Shown: one piece after another, positions 9,378-18,679 of the stretch
Layout of the letters: every line of letters starts with the position of its first letter
Position numbering within the stretch: the stretch's first letter is position 1
Assembly (NCBI GenBank): GCA_003427395.1
Contig: BFEA01000232.1
Coordinates: 597,486-639,724 of the forward strand
Length of the DNA stretch: 42,239 bases
Direction: 5' to 3'
Source of the DNA: Chara braunii
Lineage: Eukaryota; Streptophyta; Charophyceae; Charales; Characeae
Notes under the pieces: generated by a model
What the model was told of the DNA's origin: nothing
The model's input: only the letters and a program-made list of their open reading frames with translations
Databases searched by the model: none
Position numbers and translations under genes: made by a program

Positions 9378-10528
9378 TGTAATGAACCCAGTCAGGAAGA
9401 TACTCAACAAACGTGAAAATGATATCCACAACAGTATCTCACTACCAATAGATGAAGAGAGTGGAGGGAGGATCGACAAGGAAGAAGGTGGGAGAAGTAT
9501 TCACAAATCACACAATAGTAACCCAACCAATCCCACTTCTCTGGGCTTCCTCTCCCTCCACGTCATCAATCAAATAACAGTAACAAGTTTGAAGAGTCCT
9601 GGTATCACAGAAGTGCCACATGGCACCACTCTCTCATAGGGACAATGAAGACAGCCAACAGCGAACAATATCAACGTCAGTCTCAGGTGAGTATCCCATT
9701 CCCAATTATCCGCAGATCGCAATCTTCCTCCTCCTCACAACCAGTCACCTCATGTTGACAGTGTGGACAATGCCACGTCAGCAGTCGAGACAAGTGGCAT
9801 GCGCCACATCATCAATGAAGACCAATGACATGCGCCACATCAACATGTAATGTAGACCATAGGCAGCGCCACATCAACATGCAATGTAGACCATAAGCAG
9901 CGCCACATCAGCATGCAAGGTAGACCAGAGGCAGCGCCGCATCAGCATGTAGACAAGTGGCCTGCGCCACATCAGCATGCAATGTAGACCAGAGGCAGCG
10001 CCTCATCAGCCTTAAGGACAGGTGGCAGCGCCACATCAGCATGCCGTCACAATCCGCGTCGTCGTCCACAGTGCCTGCGCACAACCAACGTCCAGCCAAC
10101 GTCTCGCTAGCGTCGTGCCAGCGTCAATGCCAGCGTCTGGTCGAAGTCGAGCCAGCGTCCAAGCAGCATAGCAAGACTGAATGTTGACCACCTCGAAGAC
10201 AACCTTTAAGTAGCATTTGACGAGGTTGTCTGGCCTCAGTTCCCTCCCCCACGATCATCCAGATTGACTCACAATCGAGGGTCAAGATTGTGTACAGTTG
10301 CAAATTTCCCTTTGGACCTGATGCTGTTTGGGTACCTGCATACAAACAAATGTGTGTGCCTGATTGGTGGCCTAGGCTGGGTAACTTGACTTTGACTGTT
10401 GGGTAGATCGACAGTTGACTTGGACAGCTGTATCTCGGCCTGGGGTGTTTTGCCCCTCTTCGGCCCGGGTCTGAGCGTGGCCTGTAGCCCTCAAACTTTC
10501 CACGAGCCATACAGCATGGGTTATTGCA
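9378..10528 (-). repeat. 3' LTR of element A
   Basis: Starts TGTAATGAACCC and ends GGGTTATTGCA on the plus strand. The same start recurs at 13930 after the A PBS, and the end pattern matches B (GGGTTATTACA). Length is 1151 bp, part of it due to a 34-bp minisatellite. The U3 side (right) holds TTGACTTTGACT near 10387-10398, a paired W-box-like motif. Confidence 0.8.
9801..10045 (-). repeat. 34-bp minisatellite, about eight copies, in A LTR
   Basis: GCGCCACATC or a close variant recurs at 9801, 9832, 9866, 9900, 9934, 9964, 9998 and 10028, mostly 34 bases apart (two intervals of 30, one of 31). A typical unit is GCGCCACATCAGCATGCAAT followed by GTAGACCAGAGGCA. Each unit contains CCACATCA, one base from the CCACGTCA motif common in these elements. 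Confidence 0.85.
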
Positions 10529-10541
10529 TTCCCACCAGCCC
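10529..10541 (-). other. Polypurine tract of element A
   Basis: On the minus strand this reads GGGCTGGTGGGAA directly before the LTR start TGCAATAACCC. The matching site in B reads GGGCCGGCAGGAA. It would prime plus-strand DNA synthesis. Confidence 0.55.
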
Positions 10542-10569
10542 AATTTTCAAGTTCCATCGCAAAAATATA

Positions 10570-11442
10570 TCAATTCTCATTCAACCCACATTCATATGCA
10601 ACAATGATGTCTGGAGCAGTAGGTAGGAGTTCTTTCCTACTAAACCATCTGGCTTCAGATGGAGGTTGGGACTTGAACTTTACCTTTTACTGCTTTTGAG
10701 GTCTTCCTCTGCCACCTGTAGAAAAATAGCCATGTTTCAGTATCTTTTTAACCTCGTATCCTCCATTCATAGAGGGTGGAAGCATAAACGGCCTATTAGG
10801 AAAGTTATCACGTTCTACATAGGGTAGCAACTTAGACGCATGGAAGACATGGTATGTCCTTAGGTATGGAGGTACATCGATGCGGTAGGAAGGTCCATCT
10901 GCATCTCCAATCAGCTTGAGAACTTCCCAGGGGCTATAGTAGACAGGTAGCAGTTTGTGAGACACATTTTCTTCTAAGGAAAACTCTTTAGACTTAACCC
11001 AGATAAAATCCCCTTCTTGAAATTGTGAAGGTTGGCGATGTTTATTAGCTTCAATCATTTGTAGTTGGGCTTTCTGTATGTTTTCCGCGATCATTAACTC
11101 ACCCTTAGATTTAGCTTTCTTAGCCCACAAACTCCTAAGTGCTATGAGTTCATTACGGAGTTCGTCAAGGGAATCGTCCAGTGAGACAGAGCAAAGAACA
11201 ATGGCAGGGTGCTCTGGACGATGGGCCGAAGACGACCCATCCTCTGTCTTGAGAGTCGAAAGGTTAGAAAGGGTTGTAGGCGCCTTACCTTTGTCTTCGT
11301 TTAAACCCATCGACTCCGTAGGAGCAGATGCTACTCCTACTGGTTGCTCGCTTTTGGGTTTCTGATAAGTGGGCACCAGGCTATAACATGTCCCACGGTG
11401 CCACACTTGGGGCACTGACAATTGTCCATCTTGGACTGCCAT
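10570..11442 (-). pseudogene. Element A pol remnant: Gag-Pol linker fused to integrase C-terminus and chromodomain-like tail
   Basis: Frame open from about 11442 to a TAA at 10687-10689, then on to a TGA at 10570-10572. The first part (SLDDSLDELRNELIALRSLW and KAKSKGELMIA) matches the B linker before its protease. It passes directly into ENIQKAQLQMIEANKHR and GDFIWVKSKEFS, matching the B integrase tail from about 34273 downward. A GPY/F-like region (YYSPWEVLKLIGDADGPSYR) and a chromodomain-like end (YFSTGGRGRPQKQ, then SEARWFSRKELL) follow. Protease, RT, RNase H and the integrase catalytic core are absent. The join keeps the reading frame, so the deletion did not itself destroy the ORF. The TAA replaces a codon that is Phe in B. 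The ORF starts in the -1 frame relative to gag and overlaps its end. Confidence 0.7.
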
Positions 11443-13109
11443 TCCTCACGCGTCATGTTCATCTTCTCCCAAGGTTTCTCGAAAGCAATGCCGGGATGCT
11501 CGGGAAATGAGCGTGGCCTCCTCTTCTTTTTCCACTGACTTTGGCCTCCTTTGTTGACCACTACGACAGTGACATCACCCTTCCCAGAATCACTGCCACC
11601 ATTACCTCCTCCTCCCTCAGACTCGTGGAGGGGTAACTTCTCTACGGTATCGTCATCAAACACAACAAACATATGATCCTGGCGCTTTTGTCGCCAAAGG
11701 ACCCACTTGCTGTACCCACCAACCGGTCCCGACTTCACCACCAACACATACGTACCTTTCACCTGTGCAGTCATTTGCTCTCGTTGAAGAGCAAGGTTGC
11801 GAAATTGCCGGTAGTAATATTTTCGAGACTTAGATTCTGCCACAAGTTGTACGTGAATAGGCTCAGGCAGTGCACGTGAGTATATATACAGGACCTGGTT
11901 ATCCTGCAAGTTCAAACAGGGTACTTGCAAAAGACGGTAAACCCCACGCGACAACGCATCCACGAAAGTCCAATGTTTTTGGCCGATTGTGGTGAGTTCG
12001 TCGAAGGCCTTGTCGACCTTCGTTTTGTCAAGAAACCTCTCCTTTATCTTTTGGAGAAATTGCTTGAGGTTCGGGGTCTTAGCCCAGCATTGGCTTTGGA
12101 CAACGCCCATTCCTTGGCCACTCCTCCGAGACAAGACGTGGAGAAGGCCACTTGACTTTCGGGTTCGACCGGTGCGGTCCCTACATAAGTCTAGATTTCC
12201 GCGATCCACAATAACAGATTCTCATCTTTCTTGTAGTTATATGTAAACGACAAATTTCATTTTTACCTTTTTCTTTTTCTTCGGTTTTTCTGCTTCTTTG
12301 GCCGGTTTTTCTTTCTTGACAGGTTCTTTTTTCTTCTCAGTCAGTCTCTCGGGTTCTTTCTTAGAACGTTCATACTTTTCCGACGTGACTCTCTTCATTG
12401 CATCCTTTACTAATTTCTCCTGGGGTTCCTTCTTGACTACCTCCCCCCTGGTCTCCTCCTCAGTTCCTACCTTGTCTTTTGCTTTTAGGAATCTGGTCAC
12501 TGTCTCAAATGAGGCGGTGTTGCGGTCAATCTTCTTCTCAAGAGAAACAAGGTAGATCATGATAGACTGAAGGATGGATGCAAGCTCGCTGTCTGCTTCT
12601 TCATAGTGAAATATTTGCCTTAATTCATCCATTCGTTCTTCTTCTTCTTGCACTTCTTGTAGTCTCCGGAATTCCTCAATCTTTCTTTATTCTTCTCTAA
12701 GTGTGTTTTCTAGTTGCCTAACATTCTCCTCCGTTATCTCAACAGACAATTGCACTTCTATTCGCCCTTGCTTTATGAGGTCCTCGACCCTCTTATCGGT
12801 CTCCATCACTTGAACGGCTGTTTCCCGCGGTTTTAAGTTCGCCTTCTGCAGCATGCAGATTGAACTAATAAGTTGTTCAATCTCTGAACCGGCGCCGTAT
12901 ACCTCACCAAGAAACTGGTGGAGAAAGCCGATCAAGGTCTGCTTTCTTGTTTCAATTTGGCCATGGGTCTTTAGCCCCCCCCCTTCTTCATCGGCATAGA
13001 CTATGAGAGAGGTCGGAAAGAAAAGAAGAGGAATGAACCGCGTCAAGATGGAGGCACACAGACATTTCCACAGAGAATTTATTTTTACCAGCATGTAGAT
13101 GTCGCACAA
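11337..13109 (-). pseudogene. Gag of element A
   Basis: Gag in one main frame with breaks. There is an in-frame TAA at 12687-12689. A one-base change near 12240 and a compensating one near 12090 leave a stretch out of frame, and the coding frame resumes before LKQFLQKIKERFLDKT. The N-terminal half is charged and coiled-coil-like (ENVRQLENTLREE, then a Lys/Glu/Pro-rich block). The capsid part includes LTTIGQKHWTFVDALSRGV and LQDNQVLYIYSRALPEPI, nearly the same in B. A CX2CX4HX4C zinc knuckle, CPKCGTVGHVIAWC, lies near the end and would bind element RNA. The ORF ends ASNQ at 11337 and overlaps the pol frame. The exact start is unclear; 13109 is only where the open frame begins. Confidence 0.75.
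11352..11358 (-). promoter_or_regulatory. Candidate -1 frameshift site CCCAAAA at the A gag-pol overlap
   Basis: On the minus strand the gag frame reads AAC CCA AAA GCG, placing C CCA AAA in the phase needed for the X XXY YYZ slippery class. A slip of -1 leads into SEQPVGVASAP, the pol-remnant frame, while the unshifted frame stops 5 codons after the heptamer. The same heptamer in the same phase is found in B (37388-37394). A stimulatory RNA structure downstream was not tested. Confidence 0.5.
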
Positions 13110-13914
13110 TAAATAAAATCAAAAGACAAGAATAAATTCCACGACACACGGAACTCTTACAACAAGAAGTGAGCAAGGCAGATACAAAGAAGCAAGTTCT
13201 CAATTAATTTATAAATCCTAACTTTGTTGTCTGTTCTTTGTGATGACGTCCTACAGCTACAGGTACAGTGTGATCAAGACAACAACACACTTGTAAGTAT
13301 ACACAGCAACCACAGACAATCAACAGGTGAGTAAAGCCAACAAAACCACACAATCAATGGTTAGCTTATTTTGTATCATTTGCAGAAGCAATGCAACCAT
13401 CAGCAACAAGTGCACAATCGTTGCATCCCACGTTTCACCCCTGGCATACCAACGCAGCAGCTCTGCCACTTCAGCGTCAAGGACCAAAAAGGTCTTCAAA
13501 GAGGTATGCCACATCAACAGTGCAGGTCTGCCACACACTCAACACCGACATGCCATGTCAGCGTATCAACAACAGACAATAGTGACACAGGTACGCGCCA
13601 CGTCAGTCTATGTCCTGCCAATCACATCATCATGCCATGAGAACAATGCGCCACATTAGCGGTCCCGATCTGTCTCTTGAGCAGCTCCACGTCAGCCAGT
13701 TGCCAACGACGCTCTCGCTGGTATCTTGAAGTCTTCAATGCAGCCACGTCATCATCTTCAAGGGACAGCTGCTCGCACGTGCAATACTACAATGCCTAGA
13801 CTTGCGGTATTTATCGCGCACGTTAAGGAACGCGTTTTGTTTTGCACATGCGGCACCTCCCACTTACCTGGGTGCCACGTCAGCACCTGACAGCAGATTG
13901 CGATGGAGGAGTAA
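13110..13914 (-). other. Leader of element A with CCACGTCA motifs
   Basis: Roughly 800 bases between A gag and PBS, without a gene. CCACGTCA occurs at 13598, 13687, 13744 and 13875, along with variants such as CCACATCA and CCATGTCA. CCACGTCA is known in plants as a bZIP-binding element, including for ER-stress bZIP factors; a role here is inference. Confidence 0.6.
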
Positions 13915-13926
13915 GCTCTGATACCA
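13915..13926 (-). other. Primer-binding site of element A
   Basis: Minus strand reads TGGTATCAGAGC, a full 12-base match to the initiator-Met tRNA complement, three bases from the LTR end TTACA. Confidence 0.8.
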
Positions 13927-13929
13927 AAT

Positions 13930-14055
13930 TGTAATGAACCCAGTCAGGAAGATACTCCACAGACGTTGAAGTTCCAGTAATCTCAGATTTGTGCAAAGTC
14001 TCCAGTTAACGTGAAAATGAAATCCACAACAGTGACTCGACCATTAGCAATAATG
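13930..14055 (-). repeat. 5' LTR fragment of element A, truncated
   Basis: TGTAATGAACCCAGTCAGGA and following bases match the start of the 3' LTR at 9378. This copy carries about 44 extra bases (roughly 13966-14009) between ACG triplets that the 3' LTR lacks. Homology fades near 14050 where element D gag sequence begins, so about 1 kb of LTR is missing. Confidence 0.7.
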
Positions 14056-14080
14056 AAAAGATTCTTAAGGCGAGCATCAT

Positions 14081-14837
14081 GTCCATGCACGCATACATGG
14101 ACAGTAAACTGGATACCATCTTGGATACCATCCAGGACACCTTGGACTGGACCCTGAACGCCATGCACAGGCCAGGAATCAGGCCAGCAGTCTTGCCATA
14201 GCTGCCATTCTCAACGACGACAGGCCCCTATGCCGCTCAGTCCGGACCACCACCAAGTGGTACATCAGCAACAGCCCTATCTCAGACTGTTGCTTCTTCA
14301 TCTTCTGGTTCAGCGACTGGTGCTACATCACAGTCGCCACCTATCCCGCAAGCGGGACAACAATTGCCTTGGTATCCCAAGACCCCCCTGAAACCACCTC
14401 CAACCTTCTCAGGAGACAAGAAGGATGAGGCTCTCAACACGTGGTTGAGAACGGTGCCAGTGTGGGTGAGGGCAAAGAGGACGTTGGTAGAGGAGGAGGT
14501 GATTACTGTTGCATCCTACTTAGAGGGTTCAGCAGCTCGCGGGTTGAATGGATTAGTAACTTCAAAGGGATTCGGTAGGATCATGGGTGATTGGGCACAG
14601 ACCCACACCCTAGAAAGCTTTATGGATTCAGTGGAGGCTCGATGGCACAACCCTCCGCATTCCCAGATTGCCACTGATGGGCTCCTGAAACTTGACGCTA
14701 GGAAGTACAAGTCAGTGCGAGAGCTTACCACGACCGTAGAGCGCTTGATCGTTATCCCTAGACTGGAGTACAATCCATAGGTCTTATTGACGATGTTCTT
14801 GAGATGTCTTCCCACAGACATCAAGAACTTACTGGTG
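14081..14837 (+). pseudogene. Gag fragment of element D
   Basis: Begins within Gag (MHAYMDSKLDTILDTIQDTL, equivalent to the E segment near 23320). After a linker it carries the capsid core: NTWLRTVPVWVRAKRTLVEE, SFMDSVEARWHNPPHSQIAT and KSVRELTTTVERLIVIPRLE. A TAG at 14778-14780 stands where E has CAG. The frame then continues to DIKNLLV and jumps without loss of frame into protease sequence. About 730 bases present in E, including the zinc knuckle, are missing. N-terminal Gag is also absent. Confidence 0.75.
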
Positions 14838-15131
14838 GCACTGAGTAGAGGTCCTAGAGGGGAGCACTTGGTTGTGGAAGTTGGTGTGGGTGGTCGCAAG
14901 TGCGGCGCCTTCGTAGACATTGGCTCTATGCGAAACTTCATAAGTCGCGACTGCGTTGATAGACTGCGCCTAAAGGAACGGGTGCAGCGCGTTAGTAGAC
15001 CGGTAGCATCTACTTTGGCCAACAAAGAGTGCATGATGGTGGAGGACTACGTTAAAGATGTAGTATGCACTTTCTCCTACCCAGGAGGAGAGATAACCCA
15101 TAAGATATTATTCCTGGTGAGCGACGAGTAT
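14836..15131 (+). repeat. Protease-coding segment, copy 1 of a 365-bp tandem duplication
   Basis: Encodes the aspartic protease region with FVDIGSMRNFIS (active-site motif D-I-G-S in place of D-S/T-G) and VDRLRLKERVQRVSRPVAST. Nearly the same sequence repeats at 15201-15496, exactly 365 bases later. Because 365 is not a multiple of three the copies are in different frames. Copy 1 runs into a stop at 15152. Confidence 0.85.
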
Positions 15132-15200
15132 GCACTTTGTCTGAAGCCTTAGAGGACCTTCAAGGTGAGTGGTCGGCAAGGGACCCTTGTGAGTCCTGAG

Positions 15201-15496
15201 TGGCACCGAGTAGAGGTCCTAGAGGGGAGCACTTCGTTGTGGAAGTTGGTGTGGGTGGTCGCAAGTGCGGCGCCTTCGTAGACATTGGCTCTATGCGAAA
15301 TTTCATAAGTTGTGACTGCGTTGATAGACTGCGTCTAAAGGACCGGGTGCAGCGCCTTAGTGGACCGGTAGCATCTACTTTGGCCAACAAAGAGCGGCTG
15401 ATGGTGGAGGACTACGTTAAAGATGTAGTATGCACTTTCTCCTACCTAGGAGGAGAGATAACCCATAAGATATCATTCCTGGTGAGCGATGAGTTG
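15201..15496 (+). repeat. Protease-coding segment, copy 2 of the tandem duplication
   Basis: Second copy of the 14836-15131 segment. It keeps the D-I-G-S motif (AFVDIGSMRNFISCDCVDRL) and continues into PFDMVLGMYYLEVAKPQFD, the normal protease end also found in E. The spacer before it (about 15135-15200) matches the sequence that precedes protease in E (ALEDL.GEWS.RDPCES), so copy 2 is the original-order one. Confidence 0.85.
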
Positions 15497-17066
15497 CCCT
15501 TCGACATGGTATTGGGCATGTATTACCTCGAGGTTGCCAAACCCCAGTTTGACTAGGACAAGGTGTTGAAGTACGAGTTGCCTAATGGGAGGACTGTTAG
15601 ACTGGCCAAGTATAAAGCCAGTAGGTTAATAGAATCCTATGGATGCTTATGCGCATCTGCCTTCTATAACTGCTATTAACAGAACCAAGAGGAAGGAATA
15701 TACTTAGTCTATGTCTTTGCAAAAGGGGAGGCCGTTAAAACACCCCCAGAGATAGAGACCATCGTCGCTAAGTACCCTGATCTGTTCGAGGAGCCCTCAG
15801 GAGTCGTAGACAGGGAGGTTGTCCATGCCATAGAGATCATCCCAGGTAGTAAGACACACCTAAAGGGAGAATCTATAGGATGGCTCCGGTCAAGTTGGAC
15901 GAGCTCCGTCGGCAACTGAAAGAGCTCACAGAAAAGGGTTGGATTCAGCCTAGCACTTCCACCTTTGGCTTACCAGTTCTGTTTGTTCCAAAGAAAGGGG
16001 GAACACTAAGGATGTGCATTGATTATAGAGGTCTCAATGCCATCACTGTTAAGAACGCGGAGCCTCTACCACGCATCGACGACCTATTGGATAGGGTGCA
16101 AGGATGTAAGTACTATACAAAGATAGACTTAAAATATGGCTACCATCAGATTGCCATAAGACCTCAGGACCAACACAAAACCGCATTTCAAACCAGGTGC
16201 GGTCTGTACGAGTTTGTGGTGATGCCCTTTGGCCTTTGCAATGCGCTGGGTACATTCCAGCACACCATGAATAGGATCTTCCATGACTACGTGGATAAGT
16301 TCGTTGTCGTGTACCTCGACGACATACTTATCTTTAGTAGAACTGTCGAGGAGCATGCTCAACATGTAGACAAAGTACTTTCACTCCTCTGACAGCACAA
16401 GTATAAGATAAACGCAGAGAAATGAGAGTTCGGTCGCACTCGAATCTTGTACCTGGGTCATGAAGTATCCCCGGATGGGATTAGGCCCGAAGATGCAAAG
16501 GTGGCTAGCATACGCGACTGGCCACAACCCCAGTATGTGACTGAGGTCAGATCATTCTTGGGAATGTGTGGTTATTACCGCAATTTCGTAAAGAATTATA
16601 ATCTAACTCGACTTGACACACCATGGGACTGGACCGACGAGTGTGAGGCAGCTTTCAAGCGTTTGAAACATGCTCTCACACACCATGAGGTTCTCATGGT
16701 ACCCGACCCACAAAGGCCATGTTTTGTCACCACTGACGCAAGCCAATATGGGATTGGCGCTGTGCTGGCTCGGCAGGAAGGGAAAAAGTTGAGACCGACC
16801 GAGTACATGAGCAAAAAGATGCCATCAAAGAAGTTGGCAAAGTCCACCTATGAGAGGGAACTCTACGCTCTCTACAAGGCACTTGTCCACTAGAGGCACT
16901 ATCTGTTAGGAAGATTTTTCTACTTGAGAACTGACCATCAGACCCTCAAGTGGATCAGGACACAACCAGTTCTCTCCGATGCCCTCAAACGCTAGATTGA
17001 AGTCATAGATCAGTATGACTTCAAACTAGCCTATTTGAGGGAGAGTACAACAAGGTTGTATATGCG
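15497..17066 (+). pseudogene. Reverse transcriptase and RNase H of element D
   Basis: Linker, then [40 protein letters not shown] (first catalytic Asp), [19 protein letters not shown] and [11 protein letters not shown] (catalytic Asp pair kept). RNase H follows: FVTTDASQYGIGAVLARQEG and TYERELYALYKALVH. Stops lie at 15554 (TGG to TAG against E), 15678, 16390 (CGA to TGA), 16423, 16891 and about 16996 (both TGG to TAG). A frame change lies near 15860 and another near 17040. RT would copy element RNA into DNA and RNase H would remove the RNA. This copy cannot make the protein. Confidence 0.85.
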
Positions 17067-18593
17067 TTGTCTAGGAGGGCAGATTACCTAGAGGACGTTA
17101 CTCGATCTTTGGCGGAAGCCTACAAGGAAGATCCCATCACGATGGACATCATCAACAAACTGCAGGCCAAGGACAAGGCCACCTCCGACGAGTTTGTGAT
17201 GGTGGATGGGTTACTCTTTCTTGAAAAGGCAGGGTTCAGAAGCTTAGTTGTTCCATCTAGGGAAATTTTGTGTAGTTTATTTTTAGGTGAGTGCCGCCAC
17301 GCAACGGGACATTTCGGCTATAAGAAGACTAGTGCTAATTTAGTCCAGCGATTCTGGTGGCCTAACATGCTAGAGGATGTGAAGAAGTACGTAGAGACCT
17401 ATCAGGTTTATCAGCGGGATAAGTCGCGGACTCAAGCTCCGCTTGGGCTACTAAAGCCTCTACCCATCCCTGCTGGCCCCGAGCAGAGTATCTCCATGAA
17501 CTTCATGGATACTCTCGTGACCAGCAAGAATGGCAAGAGGCACATCTTCGTCATAGTTGATAGGTTCACTAAGTATGCTAGACTAATTGCCATGCCGGAG
17601 ACCGCCAGGACTGAACATGTCATCAAGTTATTCATGGATAACTGGGTGCGTGATTTTGGACTGCCAAAGACAATCGTAAGTGATAGAGATGTGCGATTCA
17701 CAAGCGAGATGTGGAAGAAGGCCCCTGAACAGGTGGGCAGCCAGCTGCAGATGACTTCTGGGAGTCATCCCGAAGCAAATGGGCAGGCTGAACAGATGAA
17801 CCGTGTGGTGCAGCATCTGCTGAGGCATTACATTAAACCCAACCCGGACGACTGGGATGAGAAATTACCTCTCATCGCCAGACTGTACAACAATGATGTA
17901 CGCAGCACCATCGGCGTTAGTCCTAATCAACTGCATCTAGGATGGAAGCCTAAATCTGCTCTAGACTTCCTCCTGCCTGAAAACCGAATTGTTTCAACTC
18001 CCGAAACCATTGAATTTGGTGTTCAGTATGAGAAACTGTTGCAGTGGACTGTCGAACATATCAAGAAATCACAGGAAGCCATGATTGCTTCTGAGAACAC
18101 GCGTCGCCGACAGACCACATTTCAGGTAGGGGAACGTGTCTGGGTCAAGGCCAGTGAGTTGGGACAGGAGTTAGGCATCTCTAGGAAACTAATGCCTCAA
18201 TATTTCGGTCCTTGGGAAGTCTTAGACATTGTGGGGAATGATTTGGATGGTCCCTCATGCGTCATTTGTATCCCTGGTCACTTACGCACTTACCCTGTTT
18301 TTCACTCCTCCAAGCTTGCACCTTTCGCTTGGTCGCTGAGATCGATGATGCCCCCAACCATGGATGGCCAAGTGGACATCGACGACATTGTGGATCACAT
18401 AGACCTGCCTGTTCCAAAGCCACTGGGTAGAGGAAGACCTCCCAAACCCAAGAGAGAATATTGTGTCAGATTCAGGCATCATACGCATCCAAAAGAAGAT
18501 CGGTGGTTTACCAGAGAGGAATTGATTGACACAGCTCCTCAAGTGGTGGCAGAATATGAGAGGATGTTAAAAGGGAAGGCACCTGCGAAATAA
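17067..18593 (+). CDS. Integrase of element D, long ORF with lost catalytic and zinc residues
   Basis: Open for 508 codons from near the RNase H end to TAA 18593. The zinc region is damaged: the expected H-H-C-C is R77, H82, Y112 and Y115, whereas E keeps His and both Cys. The core has N145 where E has the first catalytic Asp (SMNFMDTL versus SMDFMDTL), then D206 in SDRDVRF and E242 in HPEANGQAEQMNR. The DNA-binding tail has QVGERVWVKASELG, and a chromodomain-like end runs IVDHIDLPVPKPLGRGRPPK to EELIDTAPQVVAEYERML. An ORF without stops but with a changed active site should be inactive for strand transfer. Upstream pol breaks mean it is not part of a working polyprotein. The start codon is arbitrary. 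Confidence 0.85.
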   Translation: MSRRADYLEDVTRSLAEAYKEDPITMDIINKLQAKDKATSDEFVMVDGLLFLEKAGFRSLVVPSREILCSLFLGECRHATGHFGYKKTSANLVQRFWWPNMLEDVKKYVETYQVYQRDKSRTQAPLGLLKPLPIPAGPEQSISMNFMDTLVTSKNGKRHIFVIVDRFTKYARLIAMPETARTEHVIKLFMDNWVRDFGLPKTIVSDRDVRFTSEMWKKAPEQVGSQLQMTSGSHPEANGQAEQMNRVVQHLLRHYIKPNPDDWDEKLPLIARLYNNDVRSTIGVSPNQLHLGWKPKSALDFLLPENRIVSTPETIEFGVQYEKLLQWTVEHIKKSQEAMIASENTRRRQTTFQVGERVWVKASELGQELGISRKLMPQYFGPWEVLDIVGNDLDGPSCVICIPGHLRTYPVFHSSKLAPFAWSLRSMMPPTMDGQVDIDDIVDHIDLPVPKPLGRGRPPKPKREYCVRFRHHTHPKEDRWFTREELIDTAPQVVAEYERMLKGKAPAK

Positions 18594-18617
18594 GCATCTC
18601 AGCGGACTTTCGAAGCT

Positions 18618-18630
18618 AAGGGGGATGGAA
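18618..18630 (+). other. Polypurine tract of element D
   Basis: AAGGGGGATGGAA, all but one base purine, lies 25 bases after the integrase stop and directly before TGTGAGGATTGA, the LTR start shared with E. Confidence 0.7.
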
Positions 18631-18637
18631 TGTGAGG

Positions 18638-18679
18638 ATTGATCTGTCTTCCATGGTCTTCCTCATCATTGATCTGTCT
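18638..18679. other. D-E junction with 12-bp direct repeat
   Basis: ATTGATCTGTCT occurs at 18638-18649 and 18668-18679. The first copy overlaps the truncated 3' LTR start of D, and the second lies where E integrase-tail coding breaks off on the minus strand. The tail-to-tail fusion point therefore lies within roughly 18632-18650. Confidence 0.55.

Larger units (their letters stand above)
9378..14055 (-). mobile_element. Element A: internally deleted, non-autonomous Ty3/gypsy element
   Basis: Left to right on the plus strand: 3' LTR (9378-10528), purine tract, integrase tail, gag, leader, PBS (13915-13926) and only the first part of the 5' LTR (13930 to about 14055), which is then replaced by element D. 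Compared with B, A lacks protease, RT, RNase H and most of integrase, about 2.85 kb. The linker after Gag is fused in frame to the integrase C-terminus. LTR ends, PBS, purine tract and Gag are all related to B. Without its own RT and IN it could move only if helped by another element. Its right boundary is lost, so no target duplication can be checked. Confidence 0.75.
14060..18642 (+). mobile_element. Element D: 5'-truncated, degenerate Ty3/gypsy element
   Basis: Plus-strand gag (partial), a duplicated protease segment, RT, RNase H, and a long integrase ORF to 18593. A polypurine tract follows, and then only the first dozen bases of the 3' LTR (TGTGAGGATTGA). No 5' LTR or PBS: on the left it joins the broken 5' LTR of A. 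It belongs to the same family as E, and the two lie tail-to-tail. The LTR start matches the end of the E 5' LTR at 26281 in reverse complement. Confidence 0.75.

Noticed and set aside
8618-9382. 254-codon plus-strand ORF
   Set aside because: Lies across the 5' LTR, PBS and leader of element C; chance ORF in non-coding sequence.
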